Assembly (NCBI GenBank): GCA_045643185.1
Contig: JAZUKH010000116.1
Span: forward strand, 1-5,395
Origin: RGIG464 sp045643185
GTDB taxonomy: Bacteria > Myxococcota_A > Bradymonadia > UBA4248
DNA: 5,395 nt
Reading direction: 5' to 3'
Shown: positions 1-5,395 of the stretch, piece after piece
Numbering within the stretch: the first letter of the stretch is position 1
Layout: each line of letters starts with the position of its first letter
Program-made: the position numbers and the translations under genes
The notes under the pieces: generated by a model
Told to the model about the DNA's origin: nothing
Databases searched by the model: none
Seen by the model: only the letters and a program-made list of their open reading frames with translations

Positions 1-1803
1 CCCCAAGCGCCCTCAAACGATGGTGCTCCCAAACCTTTTGTGCCTCAATTCGCCAAAGCAGGCACAAAAGGCGGTTTTGGCGATTATCTTTATCGAGAAC
101 GCCTACAGCGCCACAACTATGGCGTGGAAGCCTCCGGTTCGCAAACACGCATCGGCCACACCACGACACGCCAATCCAATATTTTTCCGACCGTCAAGCG
201 CACGCGTCAGTCGCTCGTTCAATCGACACGCCCGACCAAGCTCGAAGACGTCATTGCGCATCTCACAGCCAGTTTACACAACAAACACGCGCAAAACTGG
301 ATCAGCAGTTTCGCCATGCTCGCGCCCCAATTCAGTCAGATGATGTGCGACGGTGAAATTCTGAAGCCCCTGGTTGAAAACGAACACATTGCCCCGGGCG
401 AATATGCCGCCCATGTCGACAGCAAAAAAGGCTCGGCACGCGTCACCATTCAGCTGCACGTTCACACGTCGGGCCAATGGGACACCGTCGTCTCCAAGCT
501 CACCGCCCAGGCAAGCTATTCGGCCGCGCTGTTGAATGGTCAGTTGCCCGATAACTGCGAGGAAGTCTTCAAACAGGGCAGCGTCGCGCTCTATCCGCAA
601 AAGCCCCGCGAAGTCGAAATGTATTGCGACCTGTGCCGCACCAATGCCTGTGAACACATTGGCGGCGCCATCCTCAAATTTGCCGACAATATTGAATTAG
701 ATCCGTTCTGCCTTTTGATGCTTCGCGGCATTGAACGCGACGACCTCATCAATCGTTTGCGCATCAGTCGTAGTGACCACGATGTTGGCAACCAGATGCC
801 CAAACCGCGCAACTTCGAAATGCCGGCGCTCCAAGCCGAGCTTTTCCGCAAATTCTATGAGTTAAAAGCCCCGATCGACCAGATCGAAGCGGACATTCGC
901 CAGGAAACGAGCACGCTTTTGAGCCGCATGGGCAACCCGGTCGAATGGCGCGCCCCTTACAGCGTTGCTTTTTGCATGAAACCCGTGTTGGAACTCGCCG
1001 CCTACAATGCCGCAGAAGTCGCAGCGGTTCTGCAATACAGCCAAAGTGAGACGAAGGAGACCGGTCTTCCCACGCGTCCGCCCGCGCCATTCTTTAGGCA
1101 CTATCCCGACTTCAACATTCTTTACGACCTCATCGATCCGAACCACATCGAACGCATGACACGTCCGCTGATGGAAGGCCTGGCCGATCTCATTCACAAC
1201 CTGGAACCGAACAAAAGCACAGATGCCCGTACGCTCGCGCGACAGACACGCTTCAGAAAGTCAGACGTGCTCTACATCACCGATGCCCTGGTTCAGATCG
1301 GTTTTCTAGTCAAAACAGACGAAGACGAACACGCCAAGTTCAGCATTGCCCCTGAATACCAGGTCGCGCGTCAAATGGGTCTCACCCTCGGCACCCCGGT
1401 CCGTCGCTATATGCAAAACACCGATTCCACGACACGTCCCCGAGTACAAGCTGAAAAAACACCTGACTCGTCGACGCACCCGGCCGCGAAGCCCAAGCCC
1501 GATCCAGTCCCTGACGAAGAACCGATTTTTGAGAAAGCGACGATCGTCGGCAGCGTGCCGATCTACAAAACGGCATCAGGGTTCAAACCCGTCCCCGACG
1601 CAGCCCTCTCGTCGCCCAAGCCGCTCCGTGCTCCGACACAGCCCGCCTTGATCAACAACTACTCGTGGTCGGATCACGCACCAAGCGCCGCGCCGGCACC
1701 AGCCACGAATGACACGAATGCGCCCAGTGATAACAAGACGACGGAGCCTGATCAAAACACGACGGACACAAGCGCGCCGATTGATGACGACCCTCAAGAT
1801 TGA
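1..1803 (+). CDS. SWIM-type zinc finger protein with C-terminal winged helix and disordered tail (5' partial)
   Basis: The frame is open from base 1, so the gene probably starts upstream. The first in-frame start, GTG at 40, has no Shine-Dalgarno sequence. Residues are counted from that GTG. The core matches bacterial SWIM proteins (COG4279-like): a beta-rich region about 95-165, 'LPDNCEEVF' at 169, the zinc motif C196-x2-C199-x4-C204-x-H206, then 'DPFCLLMLRG' at 221 and a helical region to about 330. The usual SWIM signature is CxC-x(n)-CxH, so the CxxC first pair is unusual. Residues about 384-442 look like a winged helix ('TLARQTRFRKSDVLYITDAL'). From about 465 to 587 the chain is rich in Pro, Ala, Thr and Asp and is probably disordered. 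SWIM domains are thought to bind DNA or proteins, and relatives often neighbour SNF2-family helicases. The precise function is unknown. Family assignment is fairly sure; the winged helix is inferred. Confidence 0.85.
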   Translation, partial: PQAPSNDGAPKPFVPQFAKAGTKGGFGDYLYRERLQRHNYGVEASGSQTRIGHTTTRQSNIFPTVKRTRQSLVQSTRPTKLEDVIAHLTASLHNKHAQNWISSFAMLAPQFSQMMCDGEILKPLVENEHIAPGEYAAHVDSKKGSARVTIQLHVHTSGQWDTVVSKLTAQASYSAALLNGQLPDNCEEVFKQGSVALYPQKPREVEMYCDLCRTNACEHIGGAILKFADNIELDPFCLLMLRGIERDDLINRLRISRSDHDVGNQMPKPRNFEMPALQAELFRKFYELKAPIDQIEADIRQETSTLLSRMGNPVEWRAPYSVAFCMKPVLELAAYNAAEVAAVLQYSQSETKETGLPTRPPAPFFRHYPDFNILYDLIDPNHIERMTRPLMEGLADLIHNLEPNKSTDARTLARQTRFRKSDVLYITDALVQIGFLVKTDEDEHAKFSIAPEYQVARQMGLTLGTPVRRYMQNTDSTTRPRVQAEKTPDSSTHPAAKPKPDPVPDEEPIFEKATIVGSVPIYKTASGFKPVPDAALSSPKPLRAPTQPALINNYSWSDHAPSAAPAPATNDTNAPSDNKTTEPDQNTTDTSAPIDDDPQD

Positions 1804-1825
1804 TTCAATGATCAGGCAAAATTCC

Positions 1826-1857
1826 GGGCGTCTAAGCTTTTTAAGAACAAGACGCCC
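1826..1857 (+). other. Hairpin between the SWIM gene and rho
   Basis: GGGCGTCT (1826-1833) is the exact reverse complement of AGACGCCC (1850-1857), giving an 8-bp GC-rich stem with a 16-base loop. It begins 22 bases after the SWIM stop codon and ends 5 bases before the candidate rho -35 box. No T-run follows, so it is not a standard intrinsic terminator. It could stabilise the 3' end of the upstream mRNA or act as a weak terminator. Confidence 0.45.
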
Positions 1858-1862
1858 TCTGC

Positions 1863-1892
1863 TTGACGCCTACACCCTGAATTTGGTAAAAA
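1863..1892 (+). promoter_or_regulatory. Candidate sigma-70-type promoter of rho
   Basis: TTGACG (1863-1868, five of six matches to the -35 consensus) is separated by 18 bases from TAAAAA (1887-1892, four of six to the -10). The -10 box is preceded by TGG at 1884-1886, an extended -10 element. Transcription would start near 1899, leaving a leader of about 38 bases. The box quality and position suggest that rho is transcribed on its own, even if there is also read-through from the SWIM gene. Prediction by eye only. Confidence 0.5.
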
Positions 1893-1912
1893 ATGATTCC
1901 TGTTTGAATCAT
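1893..1912 (+). promoter_or_regulatory. 7-bp dyad at the expected rho transcription start
   Basis: ATGATTC (1893-1899) and GAATCAT (1906-1912) are perfect inverted repeats around a 6-base spacer. The dyad directly follows the candidate -10 box and covers the predicted start site. It could be a repressor site or a 5' leader hairpin in the rho mRNA. It stays clear of the ribosome binding site at 1925-1928. Confidence 0.4.
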
Positions 1913-1936
1913 CCCTAGCCCAATGAGGTAAAATTT

Positions 1937-3196
1937 ATGAACGTAAAAGACATTAAACGCATGCATATATCCGAGCTTCTCGACAAGGCTCACGAACTCA
2001 ACATCGAAAATGCTTCCGCTCTAGGGCGCCAGGAACTCGTTTACGAAATTCTGCAGGCGCTGTCACAAACGACGGGCGAAATTTATGCAGAAGGCGTTTT
2101 GGAAGTTTTACCCGAAGGTTATGGTTTTCTTCGTTCGGTCGACTACAACTATTTGCCAAGTGCAGACGACATTTATGTTTCCCCAGCGCAGATCAAGCTG
2201 TTCATGCTTCGCACGGGCGACACGGTCTACGGCAAGATTCGTCCACCTCACGAAGACAAAGAGCGCTACTTCGCGCTGATGCGCGTTGACAAGATCAACT
2301 ACGACGCGCCTGAAAAAGCGAAGAATCGCATTTTGTTCGATAACTTAACGCCGTTGTACCCGCAAGAGCGTCTCAAACTTGAATTTGATTCCGAAAATTA
2401 CTCGACGCGTGTGCTTGACATGCTGACGCCGATCGGTCTTGGTCAGCGTGCCCTCATCGTGGCACCACCACGCACGGGTAAAACGCATCTACTTCAGAAC
2501 ATCGCCAACGCGATCACGACGAACCACCCGGATGTCACGCTGATCGTTCTGTTGATCGACGAACGCCCGGAAGAAGTCACCGATATGATGCGCAGTGTCA
2601 AGGGTGAAGTCATTTCGTCCACGTTCGATGAACAGGCTACACGCCATGTCCAGGTCGCTGAAATGGTCATCGAAAAAGCGAAACGCCTCGTGGAACACGG
2701 TCACAACGTCGTGATCCTGCTCGACTCCATCACACGACTCGCCCGCGCCTACAACACGGTCGTGCCGGCCTCTGGTAAGATCCTTTCTGGTGGTGTTGAC
2801 TCAAACGCCCTTCACAAGCCCAAACGCTTCTTTGGTGCTGCGCGTAACATCGAAAACGGCGGTTCGCTCACCATCATTTCGACGGCCCTCGTCGACACCG
2901 GTTCGCGTATGGACGAAGTTATCTTCGAAGAATTCAAAGGCACCGGTAACTGCGAACTTCACCTCGACCGCAAACTTATGGAACGACGTGTCTTCCCGTG
3001 CCTCGACATCAACAAATCCGGCACACGAAACGAAGAACGACTGCTCGACCCGGCCACGTTGCAACGCGTCTGGATCCTGCGTCAGATCATTCAGAATCTC
3101 AACCCCGTCGATGCCATGCAGTTCCTGCTTGAAAAACTTTCGCAGACCGATTCAAACGAAGGCTTCCTGCGCTCCATGAACACGGGACTCAACTAA
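1937..3196 (+). CDS. rho: Transcription termination factor Rho
   Basis: Rho is the hexameric, ATP-driven RNA helicase that ends transcription at factor-dependent sites. The 419 residues equal the length of E. coli Rho, and similarity runs end to end. Residues 1-45 form the N-terminal helical domain. The RNA-binding cold-shock-like domain follows, with its RNP motif 'GYGFLRS' at 61-67 (Tyr62 where E. coli has Phe). The ATPase domain has Walker A 'APPRTGKT' at 176-183, Walker B ending at D263 ('VVILLDS'), the Q-loop 'SGKILSGG' with K281, and the arginine-finger segment 'SGTRNEE' with R364. R179 replaces E. coli K181, a change I recall in many other phyla. There is no N-terminal extension or insertion. 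The ATG at 1937 has GAGG at 1925-1928, eight bases upstream. It has its own candidate promoter and a strong downstream terminator. Confidence 0.98.
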   Translation: MNVKDIKRMHISELLDKAHELNIENASALGRQELVYEILQALSQTTGEIYAEGVLEVLPEGYGFLRSVDYNYLPSADDIYVSPAQIKLFMLRTGDTVYGKIRPPHEDKERYFALMRVDKINYDAPEKAKNRILFDNLTPLYPQERLKLEFDSENYSTRVLDMLTPIGLGQRALIVAPPRTGKTHLLQNIANAITTNHPDVTLIVLLIDERPEEVTDMMRSVKGEVISSTFDEQATRHVQVAEMVIEKAKRLVEHGHNVVILLDSITRLARAYNTVVPASGKILSGGVDSNALHKPKRFFGAARNIENGGSLTIISTALVDTGSRMDEVIFEEFKGTGNCELHLDRKLMERRVFPCLDINKSGTRNEERLLDPATLQRVWILRQIIQNLNPVDAMQFLLEKLSQTDSNEGFLRSMNTGLN

Positions 3197-3202
3197 TTGA
3201 CC

Positions 3203-3224
3203 ACGCTGACCCACGGGTCAGCGT
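3203..3224 (+). other. Perfect 10-bp inverted repeat after rho
   Basis: ACGCTGACCC (3203-3212) and GGGTCAGCGT (3215-3224) are exact inverted repeats with a 2-base spacer, so as RNA they would fold as about a 9-bp stem with a CACG tetraloop. It starts 7 bases after the rho stop codon. No T-run follows, so it would act as a 3'-end-stabilising hairpin, or with the terminator just downstream, rather than alone. Confidence 0.6.
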
Positions 3225-3226
3225 CT

Positions 3227-3265
3227 CACAAAAAAAGGCGCGTAATAAACGCGCCTTTTTTTGTG
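3227..3265. terminator. Bidirectional intrinsic terminator between rho and the tetR-type gene
   Basis: The arms at 3227-3243 and 3249-3265 are perfect 17-base inverted repeats around the 5-base loop AATAA. The core is GGCGCGT/ACGCGCC, flanked by seven A on the left (3230-3236) and seven T on the right (3256-3262). In rho mRNA this gives a GC stem followed by U7. In the opposite transcript the A-tract also becomes U7. This suits its position between two convergent genes, 30 bases past rho and 31 bases past the end of the regulator gene. Confidence 0.92.
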
Positions 3266-3296
3266 TTTAAGTGTCGGTCATGACATACCAACGAAG

Positions 3297-3920
3297 CTAC
3301 GCCTCACGGTGTTGGCTGATCTTCTCAACATAGTCGACAAAGATCTCAACCTGAAGATCAAACGTGGACTGAGTCTGCTCGGCAACAAGCATCGGCGCCT
3401 CGGGCGCAATCGAGTTGTTGAACAACAAGATCGAGTGGTAAAGATTAAAAAACGTGTGCGGGTGTATTCGTTCACTCGGAATCTCAAGCAGATCCATTAA
3501 AGCTCGACCATACTCGATCTGTGAATCACGCAAACGCTGAACATCTTCATCGCTCATTTTTCGGCGAACCATACGATGTTCCTCACACGTCAAGATAAAA
3601 TAGCCCGTATTTTTGGAATTCCCAAGCGTGTGCATAAACAAAACGATACGTTCACGCCACTTGATCTCTGGATGATCTTTCAGACAATGGCGAAGCAGAT
3701 CGATGATATGAGGCTGTTGTGCCATGATAATGGCTTCACAAAGCTCCTCTTTCGACTGAAAAAAAGAATAGAAGAACGATTTCGAAATGTGACACGCCGT
3801 ATAAATCTGGGAGAGATTCGTATTCTTCATGCCCTGTTTAGACAAAAATCGAATACCTTCCGTGATGAGTTGTTTTCGGATAATTTCTCTTTCTTCCTGC
3901 GTGTATGACTTACGTGGCAT
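3297..3920 (-). CDS. TetR/AcrR-family transcriptional regulator
   Basis: A 207-residue protein of typical TetR-family length. The N-terminal DNA-binding domain spans about residues 10-60. The helix-turn-helix is near 36-55, with 'ISKSFFYSFF' as the recognition helix followed by 'QSKEEL', the family's usual 'SKEEL' element. The rest (about 65-207) is helical and would be the ligand-binding and dimerisation part; it shows no feature that identifies the ligand. The start is supported by GGAGA on the minus strand (plus-strand 3925-3929), six bases before the ATG. The gene is convergent with rho and divergent from guaD. GC is about 44 % by hand count, some ten points below its neighbours, which hints at a separate origin. 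TetR proteins usually repress their own or an adjacent divergent gene, so self-control and control of guaD are the natural hypotheses. Family sure, target unknown. Confidence 0.93.
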   Translation of the reverse strand: MPRKSYTQEEREIIRKQLITEGIRFLSKQGMKNTNLSQIYTACHISKSFFYSFFQSKEELCEAIIMAQQPHIIDLLRHCLKDHPEIKWRERIVLFMHTLGNSKNTGYFILTCEEHRMVRRKMSDEDVQRLRDSQIEYGRALMDLLEIPSERIHPHTFFNLYHSILLFNNSIAPEAPMLVAEQTQSTFDLQVEIFVDYVEKISQHREA

Positions 3921-3950
3921 ACGTTCTCCAATACATGTCGCCTAACGATC

Positions 3951-3966
3951 TCGACCAGCTGGTCAA
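3951..3966. promoter_or_regulatory. Candidate TetR-type operator
   Basis: GACCAGCTGGTC (3953-3964) is a perfect 12-base palindrome. With the flanks it reads as a 16-bp dyad in which only the 3952/3965 pair is mismatched. It ends 31 bases upstream of the regulator's start codon, a usual place for a self-repression site. The half-site TTGACCA recurs at 4177-4183 upstream of guaD. Operator function is inferred from position and symmetry only. Confidence 0.5.
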
Positions 3967-3969
3967 TTT

Positions 3970-3984
3970 GGGCTTTTTAAGCCC
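3970..3984. promoter_or_regulatory. Second dyad upstream of the regulator gene
   Basis: GGGCTT (3970-3975) and AAGCCC (3979-3984) are perfect inverted repeats around TTT. The dyad lies 5 bases beyond the palindrome at 3953-3964. There is no T-run after it on either strand, so a terminator is unlikely. It may be a second protein site or a leader hairpin in the regulator's mRNA. Confidence 0.35.
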
Positions 3985-3998
3985 CATAGCTACTTATT

Positions 3999-4027
3999 TA
4001 TCAGTTGCTGCTTGAAAATTCAAATCC
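3999..4027 (-). promoter_or_regulatory. Weak candidate promoter of the tetR-type gene
   Basis: On the minus strand TTGAAT (plus 4022-4027, four of six to -35) is followed, after 17 bases, by TAAATA (plus 3999-4004, three of six to -10). A start about 7 bases further on would put both dyads (3951-3984) just downstream, where a bound repressor could block transcription. The boxes are poor matches, and AT-rich DNA gives such pairs by chance. Confidence 0.25.
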
Positions 4028-4092
4028 ATCGGCGTCCTAATACCAAATGTAGGCACATATCCCACAAAAATGTCGTCTCAACACAAAATCAA

Positions 4093-4121
4093 TTTAGCAG
4101 GAATGCACATTAGCGTAAGAT
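4093..4121 (+). promoter_or_regulatory. Weak candidate promoter of guaD
   Basis: TAAGAT (4116-4121, four of six to -10) lies 17 bases after TTTAGC (4093-4098, three of six to -35). This would give a leader of about 130 bases before guaD. No better pair was found: TTGACC at 4177-4182 looks like a -35 but has no acceptable -10 at 16-19 bases. A non-sigma-70 or activator-dependent promoter is possible. Confidence 0.2.
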
Positions 4122-4260
4122 AGTTTGCTCGTAACTGCGTATCGCATGGCAAATATCTATGCGTGTTCCTTATTCTTTGACCATGATTTGAGCGTCCGAC
4201 GCATTTTTTAGCGTTTTTGCGACCTCATCGTGGTGTTTGTCATCCATTTGAGGAGAAAAC

Positions 4261-5395
4261 ATGTCAGCATCCTACATTTTAAAAGGTCAAATCGTTCACG
4301 CGCCGAAACTTGGTGAGCTCGAGATCGTAGAGAATGGTCACCTGATCGTCGAAGACGGCAAGATCGCCGGTATTTTTGAGACGATTCCGGAGCGTTATCA
4401 AGGCCTTTGTGTGACGGACTATGGCAGATCGATCATCATGCCGTCCTTCTGCGACATGCACCTTCATGCGCCGCAGTATCCGATGCTTGGTATGGGCATG
4501 GATCTTCCGCTTTTGGAATGGCTTGCCACGTACACGTTCAAGACTGAATCACGTTTTAGCGACAACGACTATGCGCGCGAAGTGTATCACAAGCTTGCGC
4601 ACGAACTGATCCACCACGGCACGACGCGCGTCGTCACGTTTGGTTCACTGCATCGCGAAGCGACGTTGATCCTGATGGAAGAATTCGAGAAAGCGGGCAT
4701 CACGGGTTATGTGGGCAAAGTCAATATGGACCGCAACTCGGCACCGCTCAACGAAGACACCCAAGACTCAATTCGGCAGACGCTTCGCTGGCTTGACGAA
4801 TCGGAACAGTTCAAATACATCAAACCGATCATCACGCCGCGCTTCACGCCGTCGTGCACGAACGAGCTGATGGAAGCCCTGGGCAAGATCGCAAACGAGC
4901 GTGGGCTTTATGTCCAATCTCACCTGTCCGAAAACACGGGCGAGGTTGCCTGGGTCAAAGAATTGCACCCGGACTGCGAGCAATACTGGGACACGTATGA
5001 AAAATACGGACTTTTCAAGAGCCACACGGTCATGGCTCACTGCGTCCACTCGGACGCCCGCGAACGCGCTGCCATGCGCGATCGTAATGTGTTAGTGGCC
5101 CACTGCCCGGATTCAAACGTCAACCTGATCAGCGGCGTAGCGCCCGTCCGAGTTTTGTTGAACGAAGGCGTTTGGGTCGCGCTCGGTAGCGATATCGCTG
5201 GTGGCGCCGACCTCAACATGATGCGCGTCATCGCGCACGCCATTCGTTCGTCCAAGTTCAAACGCATTCAAACCAACTGGACCGACGACTTTTTGACCGT
5301 CGCCGAAGCCTACTACCTCGGCTCGAGCGCCGGCGCCAAATACTTCGGCGCGCACGAAGGCTTTGCGGTCGGTGACGAGCTGCACGCGGTCGTCC
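4261..5395 (+). CDS. guaD: Guanine deaminase (3' partial)
   Basis: Guanine deaminase is a zinc amidohydrolase that converts guanine to xanthine and ammonia in purine salvage and breakdown. The window holds 378 codons; the family is usually about 430-450 residues, so some 50-70 are missing past the right edge. Visible motifs are the metal-binding H67-x-H69 in 'CDMHLHAPQYP', the family hallmark 'DLPLLEWLATYTF' just after it, 'HLSEN' with H221 and catalytic-type E224, H260 in 'MAHCVHSD', 'AHCPDSN' and the metal-type D311 in 'GSDIAGG'. The HAPQYP and LPLLEWL blocks distinguish it from cytosine, chlorohydrolase-type and adenosine deaminases. All expected zinc and catalytic residues are present. 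The ATG at 4261 has AGGAG at 4251-4255, a strong site with a five-base spacer. The divergent TetR-family gene may control it. No stop codon occurs in frame. Confidence 0.95.
   Translation, partial: MSASYILKGQIVHAPKLGELEIVENGHLIVEDGKIAGIFETIPERYQGLCVTDYGRSIIMPSFCDMHLHAPQYPMLGMGMDLPLLEWLATYTFKTESRFSDNDYAREVYHKLAHELIHHGTTRVVTFGSLHREATLILMEEFEKAGITGYVGKVNMDRNSAPLNEDTQDSIRQTLRWLDESEQFKYIKPIITPRFTPSCTNELMEALGKIANERGLYVQSHLSENTGEVAWVKELHPDCEQYWDTYEKYGLFKSHTVMAHCVHSDARERAAMRDRNVLVAHCPDSNVNLISGVAPVRVLLNEGVWVALGSDIAGGADLNMMRVIAHAIRSSKFKRIQTNWTDDFLTVAEAYYLGSSAGAKYFGAHEGFAVGDELHAVV

Larger units (their letters stand above)
3921..4260. other. Divergent intergenic control region, 340 bases
   Basis: The segment separates the starts of the tetR-type gene and guaD and is visibly AT-richer than guaD. 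It carries the two palindromes near the regulator (3953-3964 and 3970-3984), a weak candidate guaD promoter (4093-4121), and three ATGCG-type elements: TCGCAT at 4142-4147, ATGCGT at 4159-4164 and ACGCAT at 4199-4204. It also has a T-rich stretch (4204-4217). I see no RNA gene and no convincing coding sequence in it. Most of its 340 bases remain unexplained. Confidence 0.6.

Noticed and set aside
20..343. 107-codon plus-strand open frame overlapping the SWIM gene
   Set aside because: It lies in another frame of the SWIM gene, has no ribosome binding site, and its composition (Arg, Ser, Pro-rich) is what a shifted frame of this gene gives.
274..1197. Several antisense open frames of 86-127 codons opposite the SWIM gene
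   Set aside because: They overlap one another and a gene with clear family motifs; none shows a recognisable domain.
2462..2485. Arg in place of Lys at E. coli position 181 in the Rho Walker A motif
   Set aside because: I recall APPRTGKT as a common form outside Gammaproteobacteria, so it is not evidence of altered function.
3261..3908. Plus-strand open frames of 79 and 110 codons opposite the TetR-type gene
   Set aside because: They are antisense to a gene with a clear helix-turn-helix and a good ribosome binding site, and the first begins inside the terminator.
1836..3981. Shared 10-base word GCTTTTTAAG at 1836-1845 and 3972-3981
   Set aside because: Matches of this length are expected by chance in a window of this size, and the flanks differ.
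4146..4211. A 21-codon open frame in the guaD leader, possible leader peptide
   Set aside because: There is no Shine-Dalgarno sequence before the ATG at 4146 and no run of codons that would suggest attenuation.
3985..4260. Purine riboswitch ahead of guaD
   Set aside because: I looked for the conserved core (the TTTCTACC-type junction and paired loops) and did not find it; CCTAATACC alone is not enough.
4768..5385. Minus-strand open frames within guaD
   Set aside because: They are opposite a coding sequence whose catalytic motifs are all intact in the plus frame.
1..5395. CRISPR array, insertion sequence, tRNA or rRNA
   Set aside because: No regularly spaced repeats, transposase-like protein, terminal inverted repeats or RNA-gene signatures were seen on either strand.

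Overview
The window reads as an ordinary-looking stretch of bacterial chromosome (the genes are roughly 53-57 % GC where I counted by hand). It holds four protein genes, two of them cut by the window edges. The Rho protein resembles those I know from Deltaproteobacteria/Myxococcota-type lineages, for example in 'DNLTPLYPQERLKLE' and 'APPRTGKT'. This is a family-resemblance judgement, not a placement.

Layout. Positions 1-1803 (+): the 3' part of a SWIM-type zinc-finger protein gene, open at the left edge, with a probable C-terminal winged helix and a long disordered tail. Positions 1804-1936: a hairpin, then a good candidate rho promoter with a 7-bp dyad sitting at the expected transcription start. 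Positions 1937-3196 (+): rho, complete, 419 codons. Positions 3203-3265: an inverted repeat followed by a strong A/T-flanked stem-loop that should stop transcription from both sides. Positions 3297-3920 (-): a TetR/AcrR-family regulator, convergent with rho and clearly poorer in GC (about 44 %). Positions 3921-4260: a 340-base divergent control region with several dyads. Positions 4261-5395 (+): the 5' part (378 codons) of a guanine deaminase gene, cut by the right edge.

How the parts relate. rho is a housekeeping gene that appears to have its own promoter and its own terminator. The TetR-type gene and guaD are divergent. That arrangement, plus a near-perfect 16-bp palindrome beside the regulator's start and a matching half-site nearer guaD, makes local control of guanine breakdown by this regulator a reasonable but untested inference. 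The SWIM protein is the least understood gene here. Relatives are often found beside SNF2-type helicases, but the gene upstream lies outside the window. I found no mobile element, CRISPR array, RNA gene or clear candidate for a wholly new system.
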